Positions 33,432 to 39,306 of a DNA stretch of 39,306 nucleotides are shown piece after piece (within the stretch, counting starts at the first letter, position 1; every line of letters begins with the position of its first letter). A program made the translations under genes and the position numbers. The stretch comes from Streptomyces hygroscopicus subsp. hygroscopicus (GTDB lineage: Bacteria; Actinomycetota; Actinomycetes; Streptomycetales; Streptomycetaceae): assembly GCF_001553455.1 (NCBI RefSeq), contig NZ_BBOX01000197.1, positions 1 to 39,306 on the forward strand. Reading direction: 5' to 3'. Below the pieces are notes generated by a model. The model was given only the letters and a program-made list of their open reading frames with translations, was not told the origin of the DNA and did not search any database.

Positions 33432-34556
33432 ATGGACGACGCGGACGCATGGCGCGGTGCGACGGACCTCGCGCGCCGACTGGTGCGGATCGACACCCGG
33501 GGCGGCCGGGAGGCACCGGCCGCCGCACTGGTCGCGGACCGGCTGGACGGCGCCGGGTTCGAGGTCCGGGTCGAGGAGCCGATCCCCGGCCGGGCCAACG
33601 TCGTCGCCCGGTTCGGGCCCGCGGCAGCGCGGGTGCCAGTCACCTTCACCGGCCACCTGGACACCGTGCCCGCCGACCCGTCGGGCTGGTCGTTCGACCC
33701 GATGAGCGGGGAGCTGCGGGACGGCCGGCTGCTCGGCCGCGGCAGCAGCGACATGAAGGCGGGCGTCGCCTGCCAGGTCGAGGCGGCGGTACGGGCCGCC
33801 CGGGAAAGCCCGCGGGACACCGCGGTGCAGCTGATCCTCACCTTCGGCGAGGAGACCGGCTGCGACGGGGCCGGACTGATCGACGAGGCGTCACTGACCC
33901 CCACCGACCTGCTCGTCGTGGCCGAGCCGACCGGCAACCGGACCGTCCTCGGGCACAAGGGCGTCCTGTGGCTCGCCGCGACGGCCGCCGGAGTCTCCGC
34001 GCACGGTTCCCGTCCGGAGCTGGGCAGCAACGCCGTCGCCGCGCTCGCCGCGGCGGCGGTCAGGATCCACGGGCACCAGGGCTGGCCGGTGAGCCCGACC
34101 CACGGCCCGGCAACCGTCAACATCGGCACGTTCCACGCGGGCGAGCAGCCCAACCTGGTGCCGGACCACGCCGAGATGCGGCTGGACGTGCGCACCGTTC
34201 CCGGCTTCGGACGGGACGAGGCGATCGCGGAGATCGCCCGGCTGTGCGGCGACGGCATTCGCCTCGAACGGCTGCTGGACCTGCCGGGCGTCGCCACCGA
34301 CCCGTCAGCGGCGGCCGAGGCGCGGGAGATCCTCGCGCCCGGCTCCTCCGCCGGCCCGGCCGAGTACGCGACCTACTTCACCGACGCCTCGGTGCTGACC
34401 GGCCGGCTCGGCGGTCCGGCGGTGGTGGTGTACGGGCCGGGCGACCCCGATCAGGCCCATGTCACGGACGAGTCCTGCTCGTTGGCCGCCATGACCGAGT
34501 CCGCGGCGGCGATGCACCGGCTGCTGCGGCGCCTGGGACGGCACCGCGTGGCCTGA
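33432..34556 (+). CDS. M20-family metallohydrolase (ArgE/DapE/carboxypeptidase G2-like)
   Basis: A 374-residue binuclear zinc amidohydrolase. Metal and catalytic residues are complete at the N side: His75 and Asp77 (GHLDTVP), bridging Asp107 (GRGSSDMKAG), Glu140 and Glu141 (GEETG), Glu165 (AEPTGN); the dimerisation domain has SAHGSRPELGSNA, and a C-terminal His follows (GDPDQAHVTDE). It cleaves an amide or removes an acyl group. In Bacillus the M20 enzyme YlmB deformylates formylaminopyrimidine before TenA acts, so its link to a TenA-bearing regulon is notable. ATG 33432 follows GAAGGAGGA; it lies 67 bp behind lacI. Confidence 0.88.
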   Translation: MDDADAWRGATDLARRLVRIDTRGGREAPAAALVADRLDGAGFEVRVEEPIPGRANVVARFGPAAARVPVTFTGHLDTVPADPSGWSFDPMSGELRDGRLLGRGSSDMKAGVACQVEAAVRAARESPRDTAVQLILTFGEETGCDGAGLIDEASLTPTDLLVVAEPTGNRTVLGHKGVLWLAATAAGVSAHGSRPELGSNAVAALAAAAVRIHGHQGWPVSPTHGPATVNIGTFHAGEQPNLVPDHAEMRLDVRTVPGFGRDEAIAEIARLCGDGIRLERLLDLPGVATDPSAAAEAREILAPGSSAGPAEYATYFTDASVLTGRLGGPAVVVYGPGDPDQAHVTDESCSLAAMTESAAAMHRLLRRLGRHRVA

Positions 34557-34634
34557 CCGGCGTGCCGCCCTGGGCGCCCGCGGGGCCGCCCGCAGCGCGG
34601 CGCGCCAAGTGGCGCAGCGGCGGGCGGCAGCCGG

Positions 34635-35119
34635 AGACCGGTGCCCGGGGTCGGGGCCGGTGCCCGGGGTCAGGGACCGTGCCCGGGGTCGGAGACCGGC
34701 GCTCGGGATCAGAGACCGGCGCCCAGGGCTAGAGACCAGCGCCCGGGACCGCAGACCGGTGCCCGGGTCAGGGACCGGTGCCCGGGTCAGGGACCGGCGC
34801 CCGGGGTCGGGGACCGGTGCCCGGGGTCGGGGACTGGCGCCCGGGACCAGGGACCGGCGCTCGGGGCCGGGGACTGGCGCCCGGGATCAGAGACCGGCGC
34901 TCGGGATCAGAGACCGGCGCCCAGGGCTAGAGACCAGCGCCCGGGACCGCAGACCGGTGCCCGGGTCAGGGACCGGCGCTCGGGGTCGGGGACCGGTGCC
35001 CGGGGCCGGGGACTGGCGCCCGGGATCAGAGACCGGTGCTCGGGGTCGGGGGCCGGTGCCCGGGGCCGGAGACCGGTGCCCGGGGCTAGAGACCAGCGCC
35101 CGGGGCCGGAGACCGGCGC
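34635..35119. repeat. GC-rich minisatellite, about 24 units of 20 bp, with an 86-bp block duplicated
   Basis: Degenerate 20-bp units of the form AGACCGG(T/C)GCCCGGGGTCGG run head to tail from 34635 to 35119, a few units being 18-21 bp. An 86-bp block of about four units (34693-34778) recurs without change at 34891-34976, offset 198 bp, showing recent higher-order duplication. The tract fills most of the 687-bp gap (34557-35243) between the convergent M20 and DUF418 genes. The unit is not a multiple of three, so long open frames through it are chance products of GC content. Confidence 0.93.
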
Positions 35120-35275
35120 GGCAGCAGGGGAGACCGGGCTGCCGGACGGCCGAGCTGCCGGGCCGGGCTGCCGGATTGCCGGGCCAGACAGCCGGACTAT
35201 CGGACAGCCGGACTACGGGCTATCGGACGGCCGGACCACGGGCCTACCGGGCCACCGGACCACTGCCGGACGGCC
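35120..35275. repeat. Second degenerate repeat tract rich in GCCGGAC
   Basis: Adjacent to the minisatellite, irregular short units built on GCCGGAC, TATCGGAC and CTACCGGGC. The last 30 bases encode the C-terminal residues of the DUF418 protein on the minus strand (RPSGSGPVAR), so the tract intrudes on that gene end. Confidence 0.65.
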
Positions 35276-36494
35276 GGGGCCCGTACGTCAGCCTCCGCAG
35301 CAGTTTCTCCGCGGGCCCCGGAAGCCCGCGGCGTTGGAGGAGATGGGCGCCGGTCAGCGTGGCGAGCCAGACCAGGACGGCGCTCAGGCACGCGGCGAGC
35401 GTCGGGCTGCCGGTGCGCTCCCCGAGCGCGAGGGCGAAGGGGGACAGCAGGAGCACCCAGGCGAGGGACTGGCACAGGTAGCCGCTGAGCGACCGCTGCC
35501 CCAAGGCCGTCACCATCCGCACCAGGAGCTTCGACCGAGGGCCGGAGCGGGCCTTCGACAGGCGCAGGGCGAGGAGTCCGAAGAGCGCCACGTATCCGGG
35601 GCCGCCGAACTGGCCGCTCACCTCGTACAGTGTCAGGAACGCGTCCGCGGTGGGGCCGTCGACGTGCACGAATCCCGCGCTGACCAGGCCGATGGGCACC
35701 CCGCCCGCGAAGGCGATGCCGAGCCCGATCACGGCGGTGCGGATCAGCAGGCGCCGGTGGCCGGCCGGGTCCTCCAGTACGCCCCGGCGCGCGGCCCAGG
35801 CACCCAGCCAGACGATCACGATGAACGGCAGGACGCTCAGCGTGTGGACCGGCCACTCGCCGAGCCGGTCGGCCACGGAGGTGGCGTAGTCGGGGGCCGA
35901 GAGCGAATCGACATCGCCGCTGGGAACGGGGGCGGAGCCCGGCGCGCCGGTGGCGGCGCGGTACCCGGCCACACCCGCCAGTACGGCGGTGTACACCGCC
36001 GTAGCGGCCCACAGCCAGAGCGCGACGCGCTGCACCCGCTCACCGCGGCGCAGGAGAAGCAGCGTGAAGAGGATGCCGACGATGCCGTAGGCCCCGAGGA
36101 AGTCACCGAAGTTGAGCAGCGCGGCATGGATGAGGCCGAAGGCGATGAGCCATGCGTTGCGCCGGAGGAGCACCGAGCGCGCCGCGCCGGGCCCGGCGCC
36201 CTGCGCGTCCTGACGGCGGGTCAGCTGCACCAGTCCGTAGCCGAACATGATGGCGAACATCGGATAGGCGCGGGCGTGCACGAAGACGAACATGGCGAGG
36301 TTGAACGGGCGTTCCCAGCCGTGCGGGGACGCCTCGGCGCCCGGCTGGTTGCCGAAGGTGAACACCGCCGCGTTCGCGAGCGCGATGAACAGCAGCATGG
36401 AGCCACGGGCCAGGTCGGGGGCCAGGGCCCGTTCCGTCCGGTGGACCGGGCCCCGTGCGGGGCCCGGGGGATGGGTCTGGGTGATGGCTGACAC
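35244..36494 (-). CDS. DUF418/YeiB-like multi-pass membrane protein
   Basis: A 416-residue integral membrane protein with about 10 hydrophobic segments and the DUF418 pattern: LARGSMLLFIALANA, an early FVHARAYPMFAIMFGYGLVQL, and a C-terminal VTALGQRSLSGYLCQSLAWVLLLSPF that is the family's best conserved stretch. Function is unknown; the fold resembles acyltransferase-3-like proteins and some members are linked to export or resistance. I place the start at GTG 36494 (MSAITQT), 7 nt after GGAGAG; the frame opens at 36584 inside the AT-rich promoter island. Divergent from a TetR gene that likely controls it. Confidence 0.8.
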   Translation of the reverse strand: MSAITQTHPPGPARGPVHRTERALAPDLARGSMLLFIALANAAVFTFGNQPGAEASPHGWERPFNLAMFVFVHARAYPMFAIMFGYGLVQLTRRQDAQGAGPGAARSVLLRRNAWLIAFGLIHAALLNFGDFLGAYGIVGILFTLLLLRRGERVQRVALWLWAATAVYTAVLAGVAGYRAATGAPGSAPVPSGDVDSLSAPDYATSVADRLGEWPVHTLSVLPFIVIVWLGAWAARRGVLEDPAGHRRLLIRTAVIGLGIAFAGGVPIGLVSAGFVHVDGPTADAFLTLYEVSGQFGGPGYVALFGLLALRLSKARSGPRSKLLVRMVTALGQRSLSGYLCQSLAWVLLLSPFALALGERTGSPTLAACLSAVLVWLATLTGAHLLQRRGLPGPAEKLLRRLTYGPRPSGSGPVAR

Positions 36495-36569
36495 CTGGAT
36501 CTCTCCGTCCTGTGAGGAGGCCCAATGGGCGACGAGGGGCGCGGGCAGGTCCGCGCCACCCTCCGGCCG

Positions 36570-36606
36570 CTTAGTATAAGGCATAATCTATATTAGGAAA
36601 ACTAAG
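36570..36606. promoter_or_regulatory. AT-rich divergent promoter/operator island
   Basis: A 37-bp island of low GC between DUF418 and tetR, bounded by inverted hexamers CTTAGT (36570-36575) and ACTAAG (36601-36606). It contains TATACT on the minus strand (-10 for DUF418) and TATATT (36589-36594) on the plus strand. The symmetry and the overlap of both -10-like hexamers fit a TetR-type operator. Confidence 0.6.
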
Positions 36607-36663
36607 TGGCCGTGCGCCATGATGGACCTGGTGAGAGACCGAGGCACGAGAAGGAGAAGCGCG

Positions 36664-37485
36664 ATGTCGGCCGACCGGGACGAGGTGCCCGCCGAGCTGG
36701 TCCGGCTGTGGAGGCTCCCGGCCCCGGCCTCGGGCCTCGGCCGGCCCGCCGCGCTCGACACCGAGCGCGTGGTGCGTACCGGGGTGGAACTGGCCGACCG
36801 CGACGGGCTGCCGGGCGCCACGCTGCCCAGGATCGCGAAGGAGCTGGGCGTCTCGCCGATGTCCCTCTACCGCCATGTCGGGTCCAAGGACGAGCTCCTC
36901 GTCCTCATGCGGGACCTGGCGCTCGGCTCCCCTCCCGACACCGCGACCGCCGCCGCGACCGCCGCTGGGACCGCCGCGGAGGAGTGGCGTGCGGGACTGC
37001 GGCAGTGGGCCGTCGCCCAGCGCCTGGTCAACCACCACCACCCCTGGCTCCCGCGCCTCCCCATCGCCGGGCCGCCCACGGGACCGCATGAGATCGCCTG
37101 GATGGAAGCGGGTCTGGGCGCGCTGAGCGGAACGGAACTCGACTGGGCCGCGAAGGTCGGCAGCCTCACCCTGCTCAGCGGCTATGTACGCCACGTCTCG
37201 CTGCTCGTCCAGGAACACGCGCAGGGCAGGAGCGGTACGGGCCTGAGCCAGGAGGAGGCCGAGCGGGCCTACGCCAGGAGCCTGGCGCGGCTCATCACCC
37301 CGGAGCGCTTCCCGCAGACGGCGCTGCTCCTCTCCTCGGGCACCTTCGAGGCGGCACCCGACGGCGCGTACGACGACCCGGTGAGCGACCACGACTTCGT
37401 CTTCGGCCTCGAATGCGTCCTCGACGGGATCGCGGTGGCCGTCGACCGTGCCCGGACGGCTACCGGGCCACGGCCGACGCCGTGA
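36664..37485 (+). CDS. TetR-family transcriptional regulator
   Basis: A 273-residue TetR regulator: helix-turn-helix around 53-74 (ATLPRIAKELGVSPMSLYRHVGSKDEL) and a helical C-terminal ligand domain of the tetracycline-repressor-like type (HEIAWMEAGLGALSGTELDWAAKVGSLTLLSGYVRHVSLL). ATG 36664 follows AAGGAG by 6 nt; the Met codons at 36619 and 36622 have no ribosome site. Divergent from the DUF418 gene across an AT-rich, symmetric region. A drug- or stress-responsive pair with the membrane protein is plausible but unproven. Confidence 0.9.
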   Translation: MSADRDEVPAELVRLWRLPAPASGLGRPAALDTERVVRTGVELADRDGLPGATLPRIAKELGVSPMSLYRHVGSKDELLVLMRDLALGSPPDTATAAATAAGTAAEEWRAGLRQWAVAQRLVNHHHPWLPRLPIAGPPTGPHEIAWMEAGLGALSGTELDWAAKVGSLTLLSGYVRHVSLLVQEHAQGRSGTGLSQEEAERAYARSLARLITPERFPQTALLLSSGTFEAAPDGAYDDPVSDHDFVFGLECVLDGIAVAVDRARTATGPRPTP

Positions 37486-37497
37486 GCGCGGGCGCGA

Positions 37498-37534
37498 GGA
37501 CGGGGCGGGACCCGCAAGAGGTCCCGCCCCGTCC
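37498..37534. terminator. Bidirectional terminator between tetR and S33 peptidase gene
   Basis: A perfect 15-bp stem (37498-37512 with 37520-37534, arm GGACGGGGCGGGACC) and 7-nt loop, between two convergent genes. Confidence 0.85.
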
Positions 37535-37557
37535 GGTGTGCGTCATCCGGTCCGCGG

Positions 37558-39192
37558 TCAGAAGCGGTCCGGGGAGCGCTGCGGCAGCGGGGCCCCGGGG
37601 AGCACGTCCCGCTTCCGGTCCTTCCGGGCGTCGGCGTCCGAGCCGGGCGTCGCCCGGCAGGTCACGTCCTTCGCCGGCAGCTTGCCGGTGGCCAGGTAGT
37701 CCGTCACCTTGCCGTCGGTGCACGCGTTGCCGCTCGGGTAGACCCCGTGCCCCTCGCCGCCGAGGACCGTCAGCATCTTCGAGCCCTTCAGGTCGGTGTG
37801 CAGGGCCTGACCGCTCGGCAGCGGCGTCTGGGGGTCCCACTCGTTCTGCACGACCAGCGAACGGACCTTGTTGTTCACGACGGTGGCCGGTTCGGCGGAC
37901 CTGTCCCAGAACGCGCAGGGCTTGACGCTGGACGCGAAGTCCCCGAAGAGCGGGTAGCGGCCCTTGTCCGCGATGGCGTCCCGCCGGTAGCTCTCGGGAT
38001 CGCGGGACCAGGCGGCCGAGTTGTCGTTGCACACCACGGCCCAGAAGCTGGCGGTGCCGTTGTCGGGCGGGACGTCGGAGCCCGCGGCCAGGCGCGCCGT
38101 TCCGGCCGGAGCCGGGAACTTCTTCGCCGAGGCGGGCTCGCCGGCCGCGGCCTTCTTCAGCTCCACGACCAGTTCGGTGCCGCTCTGCACGCTGAAGACC
38201 GCGCCGCGCATCATGCTCCGGACGTCATCGCCGGTGTACGCCTGCCCGTCGATCTCGATGGGCTTCTCGTCCGCCTGCCGGACCAGGTTCCAGAACGTCC
38301 GGTCGACCTTCTTCGGGGTGTCACCGAGGCCGTACTGGGCGGACCGCGCGGCGGCCCACTCGGTCCACCGGTCGAACGCCGGCTCGGCACCCTCCGCCCA
38401 CCACTGGATCATCCCCCGCCAGGCCCGCGCCGGATCGACCGCGCTGTCCAGCACCACCCGGTCGGCCCGCGCCGGGAACAGCTGCGTGTAGACGGAGCCG
38501 AGGTACGTCCCGTACGAGTAGCCGAAGTACGAGATCTTCTTCTCGCCGAGGACCGCCCGGAGCAGGTCCATGTCCCGGGCCGTGTTGCGCGTGGTGATGT
38601 GCCTCAGCGTGTCGCCCGAGGCGGCACGGCACTTGCGCGCGACGTCACGCGCCCAGGCCACGTCCTTGTCGAACGTCGCTTTCTTGTACGGCCGCAGCCA
38701 GTTCTCCTCCTCCGGCTCCAGATCACAGGTGACGGGCGAACTCCGGCCCACTCCGCGCGGGTCGAAGCCGATCAGGTCGTACTTCTGCTGTGCGGCCTCG
38801 GGCAGCGTGTCCTTCATGTACAGCGGCATGTCGAGCCCCGGCCCCCCGGGGCCGCCCGGATTGAAGAACAGGACACCGTGCCGCTTGTCCGGTGCGGTGC
38901 TCTTGATCCGGGATATGGCCATGGTGATGCGCTTGCCCTGGGGAGCCCGGTAGTCCAGCGGCACCTTGATCGTCGCGCACTGGTACTCCGCCGGCAGATC
39001 GGCCTGACACCGCCGCCACGCCGGCTTCTGCGCGAGATACCGGTCCAGGGCGCTCGCGGTGGCGGACGAGGGAGCGGCGGACGCCGGGGCGGCGCCGGCC
39101 TCGGCGGCTTCGGCCGCCCCGGTGGCGAGCGCGGGAGCCAGTGCTGCCGTGACACTGACGGTCAACAGGGGCGCGAGACGCCGTCTACGCAC
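37558..39192 (-). CDS. Secreted S33-family alpha/beta-hydrolase peptidase (tripeptidyl aminopeptidase-like)
   Basis: A 544-residue exported serine peptidase of the Streptomyces tripeptidyl-aminopeptidase/SlpD group. An Arg-rich start and Ala-rich hydrophobic stretch form the signal peptide (about 1-30). The catalytic domain has NPGGPGGPG (oxyanion region), FDPRGVGRSSPVTC, Ser226 in FGYSYGTYLG, Asp453 in QNEWDPQTPL and His482 in GEGHGVYPSG, within the TAP C-terminal domain. It releases short peptides from the N terminus of proteins outside the cell. GTG 39192 follows AAGGAA; the longer frame adds 12 residues with no signal character. Confidence 0.91.
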   Translation of the reverse strand: MRRRRLAPLLTVSVTAALAPALATGAAEAAEAGAAPASAAPSSATASALDRYLAQKPAWRRCQADLPAEYQCATIKVPLDYRAPQGKRITMAISRIKSTAPDKRHGVLFFNPGGPGGPGLDMPLYMKDTLPEAAQQKYDLIGFDPRGVGRSSPVTCDLEPEEENWLRPYKKATFDKDVAWARDVARKCRAASGDTLRHITTRNTARDMDLLRAVLGEKKISYFGYSYGTYLGSVYTQLFPARADRVVLDSAVDPARAWRGMIQWWAEGAEPAFDRWTEWAAARSAQYGLGDTPKKVDRTFWNLVRQADEKPIEIDGQAYTGDDVRSMMRGAVFSVQSGTELVVELKKAAAGEPASAKKFPAPAGTARLAAGSDVPPDNGTASFWAVVCNDNSAAWSRDPESYRRDAIADKGRYPLFGDFASSVKPCAFWDRSAEPATVVNNKVRSLVVQNEWDPQTPLPSGQALHTDLKGSKMLTVLGGEGHGVYPSGNACTDGKVTDYLATGKLPAKDVTCRATPGSDADARKDRKRDVLPGAPLPQRSPDRF

Positions 39193-39289
39193 GAAATCGT
39201 TCCTTCCGTCCGCGTTCGTCGGGTACACGGGAACGAAGTCTACTTACTAGGTTGGGCCGTAGCCGGTTGGTACGTGTCGTAATCGGACC

Positions 39290-39301
39290 GGTCGTACGAC
39301 C
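39290..39301. promoter_or_regulatory. 12-bp perfect palindrome upstream of the S33 gene
   Basis: GGTCGTACGACC lies about 100 bp before the start codon, with a degenerate half copy (GGTACGTGTCGTA) just after it in the direction of transcription. A regulator site is possible; the promoter itself is not clear and the window ends here. Confidence 0.35.
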
Positions 39302-39306
39302 CCCCA

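Noticed and set aside
33361..33705. Plus-strand frame opening with ATGA at the lacI stop
   Set aside because: It starts in the 12-bp repeats, lacks a ribosome site and runs antiphase through the M20 gene, whose own start has GAAGGAGGA.
25071..34556. Thiamine (TPP) riboswitch controlling the TenA-containing operon
   Set aside because: The btpA leader is only about 40 nt and holds a LacI operator; I found no TPP-riboswitch core such as CTGAGA.
34635..35119. CRISPR array
   Set aside because: Units are contiguous and degenerate with no unique spacers, and no cas gene is near.
34641..36491. Open frame of 616 codons running through the minisatellite and across the DUF418 gene
   Set aside because: The 20-bp unit is read in rotating phases to give Arg/Gly/Pro-rich filler, and the rest is antisense to a membrane-protein gene with proper helices.

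Overview
The window is high-GC actinobacterial chromosome, most likely from Streptomyces or a close relative. The evidence is the very high GC, strong G/C third-position bias, GTG and TTG starts, GGAGG-type ribosome sites, stop/start overlaps (ATGA, GTGA), an RsbW-like anti-sigma ATPase, and a secreted S33 peptidase of the tripeptidyl-aminopeptidase type. I see no rRNA, tRNA, CRISPR array, transposase or integrase. The content is accessory catabolism: several regulated operons, each with its own transcription factor.

Region 1 (1-8245, minus strand) is a tightly packed operon built around HMG-CoA. In transcription order it encodes a class II (degradative) HMG-CoA reductase, HyuA-like and HyuB-like subunits (HyuB with a fused acetone-carboxylase-gamma-like tail), a class III CoA-transferase, an enoyl-CoA hydratase and an HMG-CoA lyase cut by the window edge. 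Upstream are an anti-sigma ATPase (minus) and a divergent GAF-PucR regulator (plus), then a phosphotransferase.

Region 2 (12415-19263) holds SDR, ALDH, carboxymuconolactone-decarboxylase-like and SDR genes on the minus strand, divergent from a GntR/FCD regulator and an MHS-type MFS transporter. Two copies of one near-palindrome centred on GTCGAC flank gntR, so one regulator probably controls both catabolism and uptake.

Region 3 (19496-24802) pairs iclR and a second class III CoA-transferase (minus) with Fe-dependent ADH, a small ORF, a Cys-less thiolase-like protein and a DUF35 protein (plus). The divergent intergenic region holds two related 25-bp boxes and a good promoter for each direction. 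The thiolase-like/DUF35 pair resembles the Ltp2-ChsH2 retro-aldolases of steroid side-chain degradation.

Region 4 (25071-34556) is an eight-gene minus operon (BtpA family, PfkB kinase, ribose-type ABC transporter, phosphotriesterase-family hydrolase, GATase1-like protein, TenA-like protein) divergent from lacI and an M20 peptidase. Two LacI-type operators lie between them; one sits just after the operon promoter and the other covers the lacI ribosome site and TTG start. The TenA plus M20 plus kinase plus ABC set recalls salvage of degraded thiamine pyrimidine, but the other members do not fit any route I know. This is the best candidate for an undescribed system.

Region 5 (34557-39306) contains a minisatellite of about 24 units of 20 bp, a DUF418 membrane protein divergent from a TetR regulator across an AT-rich island, a bidirectional terminator, and a secreted S33 peptidase. 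Starts given here were often moved from the longest frame to the codon with a ribosome site or stop/start overlap. Substrates are inferences throughout.
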